Shown here in pieces: positions 9,363-17,349 of a stretch of 64,000 nt of DNA. A program made the translations under genes and the position numbers. The notes beneath the pieces are model-generated. The model ran no database searches. It saw only the letters and a list, made by a program, of their open reading frames with translations, and was not told the DNA's origin. This stretch comes from Bifidobacterium catenulatum PV20-2. Its GTDB lineage: Bacteria > Actinomycetota > Actinomycetes > Actinomycetales > Bifidobacteriaceae. The first letter of the stretch is position 1. Each line of letters opens with the position of its first letter. Location of the stretch: assembly GCF_000800455.1 (NCBI RefSeq), contig NZ_CP007456.1:1984001-2048000 (forward strand). The letters are read 5' to 3'.

Positions 9363-10055
9363 TCAGTGCTGGCCGTAGACGTTGGTGTAACGATCATTCA
9401 ACTTCGCGATATCCTCATCGGAAATCGGAATGATCTCACCAAGCTGGCGGGCGGCCCACATCGTATGAGCGACCTCCTCCGTCATCGCCGCCGCCTTCAC
9501 CGCGGACTCAGCGTCCTTGCCGATCGTGAACGGACCATGGTTCTGCATCAGCACCGCCGGGGACTTCGGATACTCCTTGAGCGTCTCGACCACGCCCTCG
9601 CCGATCGCCTCGGAACCAATCAGACGGAACGGACCCACCGGAACCGGACCGCCGAACTCGTCGCCCATCATCGTCAGACCGCACGGAATGTTCTGGCCCG
9701 TCGCCGCCCATGCCGTCGCGTACGTGGAATGCGTGTGCACCACGCCGTACACATCCGGCATATGACGGTAGATGTACGCATGCGACGCCGTATCGGAGGA
9801 AGGAGCCTCGGAACCGTCCACCACGTTGCCGTCCAGATCGCACACCACCATGCTCGACGGGGTCAGGTACTCGTAACGCAGGCCGGACGGCTTGATCACC
9901 ATCAGGTCCGCGGTGTGCAGACGCTGCGACACGTTGCCCGCGGTCCACACCACCAAGTTCCACTTGACCAACTGCTCGTGCAAAGCCGCCACGACCTCAC
10001 GCACCTGCTTGACCTCCGCACGCACCTCAGGACCATAATCAGCCAAAGTAGCCAT
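9363..10055 (-). CDS. araD: L-ribulose-5-phosphate 4-epimerase
   Basis: The 230-residue class II aldolase-fold enzyme converts L-ribulose 5-phosphate to D-xylulose 5-phosphate, the substrate of the bifid-shunt phosphoketolase. Zinc ligands are visible in VVHTHSTYATAW (two His) and MQNHGPFT (third His). The start at 10055 is chosen because AGAAAGGAAT precedes it and homologues begin MATLADYG-like; the open frame extends 77 codons further into araB without support. It lies 34 bases after the araB stop. Confidence 0.96.
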   Translation of the reverse strand: MATLADYGPEVRAEVKQVREVVAALHEQLVKWNLVVWTAGNVSQRLHTADLMVIKPSGLRYEYLTPSSMVVCDLDGNVVDGSEAPSSDTASHAYIYRHMPDVYGVVHTHSTYATAWAATGQNIPCGLTMMGDEFGGPVPVGPFRLIGSEAIGEGVVETLKEYPKSPAVLMQNHGPFTIGKDAESAVKAAAMTEEVAHTMWAARQLGEIIPISDEDIAKLNDRYTNVYGQH

Positions 10056-10089
10056 AAGAATATTCCTTTCTATTCTTAAAAAAAAGTTT

Positions 10090-11727
10090 TTACTTAGTTT
10101 CCAAATCGATTGTTTGGATTGCGGTGTGTTCGATCGGAAGCCCCTTGCGGAAGCGATCGAAGAATTCCTCGAATCCCGCGACATCGCCTTCATCCGGATT
10201 TTCCGTGGTCGAAGCGGCATCGGCGAACACGCGAGCGTCAAGGAATTCGTCGAGCGGCTGGTCGGCATGCCACAGATAATCGGCAAGCACGGCCATGCCC
10301 CATGCGCCGCCTTCGGCAGCGGTGGACATTACCTTGATCGGCGTATCGAATGCGGCTGCGAGAATCTTCTGGGCAACCTTCGGGGTGGTGAAGATGCCAC
10401 CGTGGCCGACAAGGGAGTCAACGGCAACGCCCTCGTCCTTGGTCATCACATCCATGCCGATCTTCACCGGGGAGAATGCGCTGAACAGCTGGGCGCGCAT
10501 GAAGTTGCCGAGGCTCATGCGGGCTTCCGGGCCGCGCGCGAACAGAGGACGGCCTTCGGGCAGCCCTGCGAGGAATTCGCCGGAGCGGAACGGGTAGTTG
10601 ATGAGTCCGCCGCAGTTGGAATCGACATCGTCCGCGATGGCGGCTCGGAACAGCGTGCCATACAAGGTACCTGCGTTGACCGGAGTGCCGATTGCGGCCG
10701 CGAATTGGCCGAACAGTCCAACCCATGCGTTGAGGTCGGATGTGAAGTTGTTGGCGTGGCTCATGCCTGCAAGATCGCCGGCAGGAGTGGTGACGAGGTC
10801 GACTTCCGGATGCAGACGTTCCAGCTTGTGTTCGAGCACGACCATGGCGAAGATGGAGGTGCCGGCGGAAACGTTGCCGGTACGCACGCGCACGGAGTTG
10901 GTGGCCACCATGCCGGTGCCAGCGTCACCTTCCGGCGGAGCGAACGTGATGCCCGGCTGCAGCGTGCCGGTCGGGTCGAGCAGCTTGGCGCCCTCCTCGG
11001 TCAGCGTGCCTGCAGGAGTACCTGCGACCAGCGGTTCCGGCAGCAGGTCGGCTAGCTTCCACGGCTGGGCTGCTACTTCCGGAATCGCATTGAACTTTTT
11101 GATGAATTCGGTTTCGTAGGTGTGCGTGGTCGGGTCGATCGGGAACATGCCGGATGCGTCGCCAACGCCGAGCACTTTCTTGCCGGTGAGCTTCCAGTGC
11201 ACGTAGCCTGCGAGGGTGGTGAAGAAATCGACCTTGCCGATATGCTCTTCGTTGTCGAGCACGGCCTGATACAGGTGTGCGATGGACCAGCGTTCCGGAA
11301 TGTTGTACTGGAACAGTTCGGAAAGCTTTTCGTGCGCTTCGAAAGTGTTGGTGTTCTGCCAGGTTCGGAACGGCACCAGCAGTTCGCCATCCTTGTCGAA
11401 GGCGAGGTAGCCGTGCATCATGGCGGAGAAGCCGATGCGGCCCACGCGGGTGAGCTTTTCGCCATAGGCGTTTTCGACGTCTTCGGCGAGCGCCGCGTAT
11501 GCGGTCTGCAAGCCAGTCCAGATTTCTTTCTGCGAGTAGCTCCACAGGCCGTCTTCCAAATGGCTGGCCCAGCCGTAATCGCCGGTTGCAATGGTGACAT
11601 ACGTGTCGTCGATGAGCACAGCCTTGATTCGGGTGGAGCCGAATTCGATGCCCAGACTCGTCTTGCCAGCGCGGATTTTCTCGGCAGTTAGCGCGATGTG
11701 ATCGTCAAGTACCTGCTCTTGCGCCAT
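10090..11727 (-). CDS. araB: Ribulokinase (FGGY carbohydrate kinase)
   Basis: The 545-residue FGGY kinase phosphorylates L-ribulose. The N-terminal phosphate-binding turn reads GIEFGSTRIKAVLID, and the second nucleotide-binding part includes GNVSAGTSIFAM near residue 285; the C-terminal FGGY domain ends with GGAWGMAVLADY. It is first in araB-araD-araA, directly behind a promoter with two LacI-type operators. The family also contains xylulokinases, but position with araD and araA decides for ribulokinase. Confidence 0.93.
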   Translation of the reverse strand: MAQEQVLDDHIALTAEKIRAGKTSLGIEFGSTRIKAVLIDDTYVTIATGDYGWASHLEDGLWSYSQKEIWTGLQTAYAALAEDVENAYGEKLTRVGRIGFSAMMHGYLAFDKDGELLVPFRTWQNTNTFEAHEKLSELFQYNIPERWSIAHLYQAVLDNEEHIGKVDFFTTLAGYVHWKLTGKKVLGVGDASGMFPIDPTTHTYETEFIKKFNAIPEVAAQPWKLADLLPEPLVAGTPAGTLTEEGAKLLDPTGTLQPGITFAPPEGDAGTGMVATNSVRVRTGNVSAGTSIFAMVVLEHKLERLHPEVDLVTTPAGDLAGMSHANNFTSDLNAWVGLFGQFAAAIGTPVNAGTLYGTLFRAAIADDVDSNCGGLINYPFRSGEFLAGLPEGRPLFARGPEARMSLGNFMRAQLFSAFSPVKIGMDVMTKDEGVAVDSLVGHGGIFTTPKVAQKILAAAFDTPIKVMSTAAEGGAWGMAVLADYLWHADQPLDEFLDARVFADAASTTENPDEGDVAGFEEFFDRFRKGLPIEHTAIQTIDLETK

Positions 11728-11778
11728 AGTTTCAAACTCCTTGCATACGAGTGCCTCACAACCACATTGTCGGCGGAA

Positions 11779-11804
11779 TGTTAGCGCTCACTGTTAACGC
11801 TCAC
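11779..11804. promoter_or_regulatory. Tandem LacI-type operators in front of araB
   Basis: TGTTAGCGCTCAC (11779-11791) is followed without a gap by TGTTAACGCTCAC (11792-11804). They lie just downstream of the -10 box at 11806-11811, so a bound repressor would cover the transcription start. They are variants of the palindrome at 13142-13153 upstream of the neighbouring LacI gene. Confidence 0.85.
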
Positions 11805-11805
11805 T

Positions 11806-11834
11806 ATTCTAAACAGAAAGTCACAACTATACAA
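11806..11834 (-). promoter_or_regulatory. araBDA promoter
   Basis: On the minus strand, TTGTAT (11834-11829) and TAGAAT (11811-11806) are separated by 17 bases, a sigma70-like arrangement. The two operators start 2 bases downstream of the -10 box. Confidence 0.7.
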
Positions 11835-11963
11835 GTTCGACGTGTCACGAAATCTTCAATGCACTACATGCAAATCGTCAGCCGATTTCTCGATATACCG
11901 GCTTCACGCAATCCACCCAGTACAGCAGACGTAAAAGAGCGATATAACAATCACAAGAAGTAT

Positions 11964-13082
11964 TCAGCGACGGCTGGCGGCACCCAAAGATGCACGCCCG
12001 ATCACTTTTGCGGAAATCAGACCAACGCCATGCTGCGACGAGGCGAACGAATTCTCATCGCCCTCCCCTAGCAAAAACAACGTCTCCCGCATGGCGGCAA
12101 CGCCAAGCTGTTCAAAATCAGGGCGAACCGTGGCCAGCGGCGGGTACATGTTGTCCATAGCGGGCATGTCATCGAAACCGACCAGACTCACATCCTGCGG
12201 AATGCGCATGCCATGTTCATGCAGCGCACGAGACACACCAACCGCCTGGCTGTCGTTCGCACACACCATGCACGTCGGCAGATTTCCACCTGTACGACCG
12301 ATGTTTTCAAGAATATGATTCATCTTGCCATACGCTTCGGTCGATTCCCATGTTTCGCACTGCACGGTGACGGAACTCACCGCATTGGCCGCGCACAGCT
12401 TGTTCCACGCCATCAAACGCGTGGCGGCATCACGCCATTCCTTCGGACCTGCGAAATAGAGCACGGAACGATGCCCATACTCAACCACCAAATGCATCAC
12501 GTCGGCCATGGCCGCCCACTGGTCCACGCCTACAACCGATACGCGGCGACGGTCGGCCAGCTTCATCAAACGCAAACCGTCTTGCACGCTGATGCTGCCG
12601 TGCGTGGAGGTGACGATAACGCGCGGCTGCGTGATCTGCGCACGACAGGCGGCCGAGAACATGACATCCGTTGGCGTGAGGAAAATAAACGCATCCACAT
12701 TCATCTCGTCGAAGGTGAAGCATAGATCATCGAATTCCGTCTGCGAGCAGAGCGCCTCGTGCACCATGCTCACCGACATGAACAGGCCATGCTGCCTCGC
12801 CATCGCCTCAATCGAGGAAATCGCGGAGATCGGGCCGTAAAAACGCTGCCCACCTGCAATCAAACCGATGGTACGGGAGCGATGCGAGGCGAGGGCGCGT
12901 GCGGAATTGCTTGGACGGTAGCCGAGCGCGTCGATGGCTTTCAGCACTTTCTCGCGGGTCGCGTCAGACACGTCAGGGGAATGGTTTACCACGCGTGACA
13001 CCGTTTGATGGCTGACACCAGCCATTTTCGCCACTTCGAACATCGAAGGGCGTTTGTTCGCCGCATTACGCCTGCCTGCCAT
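11964..13082 (-). CDS. LacI-family arabinose regulator (AraQ-like)
   Basis: The N-terminus is a LacI helix-turn-helix with hinge (FEVAKMAGVSHQTVSRVVN to SNSARALAS), followed by a periplasmic-binding-protein-like sugar domain ending VGFDDMPAMDNMYPPLATVRPD. The start at 13082 has GGAAGG upstream; a GTG at 13103 is in frame and possible. The gene lies upstream of araB on the same strand, with 236 bases between them that hold the operators. Bifidobacteria are known to use a LacI regulator named AraQ for arabinose and some central carbon genes; assignment to that group rests on location and operators, not on a database match. Confidence 0.88.
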   Translation of the reverse strand: MAGRRNAANKRPSMFEVAKMAGVSHQTVSRVVNHSPDVSDATREKVLKAIDALGYRPSNSARALASHRSRTIGLIAGGQRFYGPISAISSIEAMARQHGLFMSVSMVHEALCSQTEFDDLCFTFDEMNVDAFIFLTPTDVMFSAACRAQITQPRVIVTSTHGSISVQDGLRLMKLADRRRVSVVGVDQWAAMADVMHLVVEYGHRSVLYFAGPKEWRDAATRLMAWNKLCAANAVSSVTVQCETWESTEAYGKMNHILENIGRTGGNLPTCMVCANDSQAVGVSRALHEHGMRIPQDVSLVGFDDMPAMDNMYPPLATVRPDFEQLGVAAMRETLFLLGEGDENSFASSQHGVGLISAKVIGRASLGAASRR

Positions 13083-13123
13083 GCCCCGTCGCCTTCCGCA
13101 CACTACCGTTGTTACTTTCGACT

Positions 13124-13153
13124 ATTCTACACGCAACTTCGGTTAGCGCTAAC
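13124..13153 (-). promoter_or_regulatory. Promoter and autoregulatory operator of the LacI gene
   Basis: The perfect 12-bp palindrome GTTAGCGCTAAC at 13142-13153 overlaps the -35 position (TTAGCG, 13152-13147). A TAGAAT at 13129-13124 is 17 bases further. Binding here would block RNA polymerase, consistent with autorepression. Confidence 0.78.
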
Positions 13154-13158
13154 AGACG

Positions 13159-14631
13159 CTATTTTTCAGCCATCTGAGCGAGTCGCGCAGCGAAATTCGG
13201 CCAGTCGGTACACATGGCGGTCAACAGTTTACGATTGGGGACTTCCTCAATCGGCACCCATTCGATTTCCATGCTTTCGTCGTCATTCGCTTTGGGGTCA
13301 ACATGATGCCCCGGCTTTTCGAATGCGAACACGGTGGTGTAGGACCACGGTCCGTGGTCTTCGCAGTATGATCCGACCACGTCGATATCTTCGGGGGTAA
13401 TGTTGGCTTCCTCGTACGATTCGCGCAGCGCGCCCTCGATCGGGCTTTCACCGTCGGCGGTGGCACCTCCTGGAATGCCCCATGTGCCACCTTCCGCGCT
13501 CCACACCGCGCGATGCTGCATGACAACGTGTGTCACTTCGCCGGTCTGTTCGCTTCGGCGGGCTAGCAGCACGCCGGACGCGCCGTTCGTACCCCAATGC
13601 TTGCGGCCGCAATCGCAATCAATCCAACCATCACCCGGCTGATGCACGTTTTCCTTGGGAGGAAGCGGTTTTGCAGCACCGGTTCGCGAATCGTGTTCAA
13701 CGTTCGGTTCTTGATCGGCTCGCGTCACATTCCACAGATCGGTCCATTCCACGCCAAGCTCGGCGGCCAAACGGCGCGCCAGCGGAAGACTCAAGCCGAT
13801 AATGCCGTGCGGATCGCCTTCGATGGAGTCAATGAACGCTCCACCGAAGCCCTCAAGCGTGAAGGAACCAGCCACTTCCAACGGCTCCCCGGTAGCGATG
13901 TACCGTTCGATATCGGTGTCGGAATATTCGCAGAAGTGCAGCGTGGCCCTGCTCGCGCCTCGCGCGATACGCCCGGTGGCGAAGTCGATCAGGCAATGAC
14001 CCGTCCACAATTCACCGGTGGCACCGCGCATGGCACGCAGTCGTTCCCGAGCCACCTCAGCGCTATGCGGCTTGCCGTAACATTCGCCGTCAAGCAGGAA
14101 CATGGAATCGCAGCCAAGAATCAGCGGACCGACTTTTGCACGGGTCAGGCTCGGCTTGCCATCAACGAAATCAGCAATCGATTCAGTGATCGTAGGAATG
14201 GTGATTCCCGAAAAATCGCGGGTATTTACGTCGGAGGCGGACTGCACTTCGTCCACACGCAATGTAATACGAGGATGTTCTAAAGATGCAGAATCTCCAG
14301 TATTTTCAGCATTATCTGGATGTTCGGAAGATTCGGCAACGGCTTTCAGCGGAAATCCGATCACGCGATCGCCGTGCGCCGCCGCAGCGGTGGCAGCAAC
14401 GTTACGATACGCCTGATGCACGGCTTCAGCTTTAGCCGTAGCGAGAATCATCACCCGCTGCTCCACGCTCAGATCGCTTACGGCAACGCCCATGGCGGCT
14501 GCCTCACGTTCAAGCGCTGCCGGCTCGTCCACGTTCGATACACGAATCGTGGGGCAAATACCAGCCGAGAAAAGCACGTCACGGCGAGGCTTGGATTTGG
14601 AGGCGAGAATCAGCGGAATGGAGTTGTTCAT
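13159..14631 (-). CDS. Maf nucleotide pyrophosphatase fused to a NUDIX hydrolase
   Basis: A 490-residue two-domain protein. Residues 1 to about 275 are Maf/YhdE-like (house-cleaning of non-canonical NTPs): LILASKSKPRRDVL, GCDSMFLLDG and TGHCL. An extra loop of roughly 60-70 residues, rich in acidic and Ser residues, sits between the first two motifs. A CDCGRKHWG segment then leads into a NUDIX domain with GGATADGE and RESYEEANI; the Gly of the classical REUXEEXGU box is Asn here. The start at 14631 overlaps the thrB stop (ATGA), which marks translational coupling; the longer open frame runs backward into thrB and is not used. The two domains probably both sanitise the nucleotide pool. Confidence 0.88.
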   Translation of the reverse strand: MNNSIPLILASKSKPRRDVLFSAGICPTIRVSNVDEPAALEREAAAMGVAVSDLSVEQRVMILATAKAEAVHQAYRNVAATAAAAHGDRVIGFPLKAVAESSEHPDNAENTGDSASLEHPRITLRVDEVQSASDVNTRDFSGITIPTITESIADFVDGKPSLTRAKVGPLILGCDSMFLLDGECYGKPHSAEVARERLRAMRGATGELWTGHCLIDFATGRIARGASRATLHFCEYSDTDIERYIATGEPLEVAGSFTLEGFGGAFIDSIEGDPHGIIGLSLPLARRLAAELGVEWTDLWNVTRADQEPNVEHDSRTGAAKPLPPKENVHQPGDGWIDCDCGRKHWGTNGASGVLLARRSEQTGEVTHVVMQHRAVWSAEGGTWGIPGGATADGESPIEGALRESYEEANITPEDIDVVGSYCEDHGPWSYTTVFAFEKPGHHVDPKANDDESMEIEWVPIEEVPNRKLLTAMCTDWPNFAARLAQMAEK

Positions 14632-15632
14632 ACGCGTTCCACCTGCACACCCTTGGTGTCGACGCCCAAATGCAGCACACGCCAATGACCGGAAGCGAGC
14701 TCTTCGGAAGCGAGCTGTTCCAGCTGTTCGTGAGCGTCGCCATGATGCAGCACGAGCACGCATGGGCCGGCACCGGAAACCATGGATGCGAAACCATGGG
14801 AACGCAGCTTTTCGATCAGTGCCCACGACGGTTCCATCAAAGGGGCGCGATACGGCTGATGCAAACGATCCTGCGTGGCTGCGAATAGCAACGCATTGGC
14901 ATTCTGACGCTGGCCAGTCGCCAGCATAGCAGGATTCATGGCGGCCGGCAGCAGGCTCACACGAGACACATTGTGCACAGCATCCTTGAACGCCAGCTGA
15001 CCCGGCAGCGCCTGACGCGCCTTTTCGGTGGACAGCTCATAATCCGGCACGAACACGGCTGCGGTCAGATCGTCGGCAACACGATAGTTGATGGTGTGGA
15101 AGCCCTTGTGCAGCGGCTCGCCGCCCGGAATCGGCACGGAACCGACACCTTCGGGGGTTTCCATGTCCCAAGACATGGTGAGCCCGCCATACACGGCCGG
15201 AGCCACGTTGTCCGGATGGCCTTCGATGGCCGCAGCAAGCTCAAACACGGCATCACGGTTGAGTCCGTCGTCCTGCGCGAAGGCGGCCGCGGCTGCGATG
15301 CCCGCCACAATGGCCTCTGCGGAAGAGCCCATGCCTCGTGCCTGAGGAATGTTGTTGTGAGCCTGAAGAATGAAGCCCACACGGCCCAGACCAAAGGTCT
15401 GGCATGCGCGGCGGAACGTGGAAACCACCAAGTGGGTTTCGTCACGCGGGAGAGTATCGGCGCCTTCGCCTTCGATCATCACCTGAGCCGCAGTGTTCAC
15501 CGGATCGGCGCTCAGCGTGAATTCAAGTCCGTCGTGGTAGTCCAGAGCAAGTCCGACCGTATCAAAGCCAGAGCCAAGATTGGCACTGGTAGCCGGAACA
15601 CGCACGCGTACTTTACGAGTAACTGGAGTCAT
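14628..15632 (-). CDS. thrB: Homoserine kinase
   Basis: The 334-residue GHMP kinase phosphorylates homoserine on the way to threonine. The N-terminal motif VPATSANLGSGFDTVGLA and the ATP-binding motif ARGMGSSAEAIVAG are intact. AAGGAC lies upstream of the start. It overlaps the following Maf-NUDIX gene by four bases. hom lies 197 bases upstream but has its own terminator, so thrB probably has its own promoter. Confidence 0.95.
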   Translation of the reverse strand: MTPVTRKVRVRVPATSANLGSGFDTVGLALDYHDGLEFTLSADPVNTAAQVMIEGEGADTLPRDETHLVVSTFRRACQTFGLGRVGFILQAHNNIPQARGMGSSAEAIVAGIAAAAAFAQDDGLNRDAVFELAAAIEGHPDNVAPAVYGGLTMSWDMETPEGVGSVPIPGGEPLHKGFHTINYRVADDLTAAVFVPDYELSTEKARQALPGQLAFKDAVHNVSRVSLLPAAMNPAMLATGQRQNANALLFAATQDRLHQPYRAPLMEPSWALIEKLRSHGFASMVSGAGPCVLVLHHGDAHEQLEQLASEELASGHWRVLHLGVDTKGVQVERV

Positions 15633-15783
15633 ATCTCGTCGTCCTTCGTCACATCTTCTTTACAAGTCAAGCACCGTATACCCGAAAGGGTACAAGAGTC
15701 AAATTCAAACCCATAATCAACAGACAATTTAGTAGACAATCGGCACGCAATTGTCCAACGCAGCAGCCGGAATATGAACGAAA

Positions 15784-15821
15784 AGACGGCCGCCCAATCG
15801 CAACGATTTGAGCAGCCGTCT
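15784..15821 (-). terminator. Terminator of hom
   Basis: On the minus strand AGACGGC...GCCGTCT with further partial pairing inside is followed by TTTT, 9 bases beyond the hom stop. Confidence 0.8.
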
Positions 15822-15829
15822 CATGACTG

Positions 15830-17146
15830 TTAGTTGAGCACGCGGAGGATGGAAGGCTCGCCAACCACGCAGTCGAGTGCGCACACGTCTTTCACGGTTT
15901 CACGCAGGGTAAGCTCGTCGGTCATGTGCGTGACAAGGCGCAGCTGCTGCAGTTCGCCGTCGTAACCCGGATCCTTCAGCGTGGGCTTGAGATCCTGGTT
16001 CACACCATTGATAGACACGCCATGCTCGGCGAACTTGGCCGCGATGGCCGCAAGCACGCCCGGATTGTCGTGAATCACGAAACGCACGGCGAACTCGGCC
16101 TTGGAAGCCTCGATCGGAGCCTTCTTCAAATCCTTATACAGCGGAATGGTCGGGCCGGTGCATCCCTGTGCGATGTGGCGCGCCTCGGTCACCACATCGC
16201 CAACCACTGCAGAAGCGGTCGGAGCGCCGCCAGCGCCACGACCATAGAACATCAGATCGTCGGCCGCTTCGGCCTTCACAAACACCGCGTTAAAGGAACC
16301 ATGCACGGAAGCCAGCGGATGCTCGTTGGAAATCAGCGCCGGATACACGCGGGCAGACACACCGGCCTCGCCATTCTCCACCACGGCCAGCAGCTTGATG
16401 ACCTTGTTTTCGGCGGTTGCGGCGGCAATATCGTCGGCGGTGATCTTGGTGACGCCCTCAACGGACACATCGTCGATGGTCACGTTGGTGTGGAAGCCGA
16501 GCGTGGCCATGATGGCCGCCTTGTTGGCCGCATCATAGCCTTCGATGTCCCCGGTCGGATCCGCTTCGGCGTATCCCTTGGCCTGAGCGTCCTTCAGCAC
16601 GTCGTCGAAATCAAGACCCTTGGTGGTCATTTCGTCGAGAATGTAGTTCGTGGTGCCGTTGACGATGCCGAGCATGCTCGTCACCTTGTCTCCGACGAGG
16701 GATTCACGCAGTGGCTTGAGGAACGGAATAGCACCGCCCACGGAAGCCTCGAAGTAGATATCGACGCCCTTGGCTTCGGCGGCGGCATAGATTTCTGGAC
16801 CATACTTGGCCAACAGCGCCTTGTTGGCGGTAACCACGGAAGCGCCGGATTCGATGGCCGCAAGCACGAACTTGCGGGCCACGCCGGTTCCACCGATCAG
16901 CTCGACCACAATGTCGGCATTGGTGGCCACGCTCATGGTGTCGGTGGTCACCACGGACTTGTCGATCCACGGGAACGGGTCGGTTTCCGACGGATCAAGG
17001 CAGGCGACGCCGGTCAGTTCGATCGGTCGTCCGATGCGTGCGGCAAGCTCATCCTTCTGCTCCACCAGCAGGCGTGCGGTCTGAGAGCCGACCGTGCCCG
17101 CGCCCAACAATCCAACGCGAATCGGCGCAACATCTTCCTGTGCCAA
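15830..17146 (-). CDS. hom: Homoserine dehydrogenase with ACT domain
   Basis: The 438-residue enzyme reduces aspartate semialdehyde to homoserine. It has an N-terminal NAD(P)-binding glycine motif VGLLGAGTVGSQ, a catalytic middle domain with GTTNYILDEM, and a C-terminal ACT domain starting near FVIHDNPGVLAAIA, which is the usual site of threonine feedback. The start is read as TTG at 17146, because GGGAGG stands 5 bases before it and the protein then begins directly with the Rossmann fold. The open frame extends 74 codons further across the lysA terminator and into the 3' end of lysA, without support. Confidence 0.93.
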   Translation of the reverse strand: MAQEDVAPIRVGLLGAGTVGSQTARLLVEQKDELAARIGRPIELTGVACLDPSETDPFPWIDKSVVTTDTMSVATNADIVVELIGGTGVARKFVLAAIESGASVVTANKALLAKYGPEIYAAAEAKGVDIYFEASVGGAIPFLKPLRESLVGDKVTSMLGIVNGTTNYILDEMTTKGLDFDDVLKDAQAKGYAEADPTGDIEGYDAANKAAIMATLGFHTNVTIDDVSVEGVTKITADDIAAATAENKVIKLLAVVENGEAGVSARVYPALISNEHPLASVHGSFNAVFVKAEAADDLMFYGRGAGGAPTASAVVGDVVTEARHIAQGCTGPTIPLYKDLKKAPIEASKAEFAVRFVIHDNPGVLAAIAAKFAEHGVSINGVNQDLKPTLKDPGYDGELQQLRLVTHMTDELTLRETVKDVCALDCVVGEPSILRVLN

Positions 17147-17235
17147 GGCATCCTCCCTTGAATGTGAAGTATTGGTGTAACCCTGCCTATTGTACGGTCC
17201 CGATATGACGTAAGACCGCGAAATCATACGAAAAT

Positions 17236-17269
17236 GGACGGTTTCCGAGCTTTGCCCCGAAAACCGTCC
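17236..17269 (-). terminator. Terminator of argS-lysA
   Basis: On the minus strand GGACGGTTTTCG pairs with CGGAAACCGTCC around a 10-base loop and is followed by ATTTTCG. It separates lysA from hom. Confidence 0.75.
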
Positions 17270-17349
17270 ATACCGCATCCATGCTGCGTCCGCAATTTGA
17301 GACGAATCGCCATGAACAATACGAAACACGAGCGAAACGCCACGAATCG

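Noticed and set aside
9363..10286. 307-residue version of AraD
   Set aside because: The first 77 codons overlap araB and lack a ribosome site; AGAAAGGAAT decides for the ATG at 10055.
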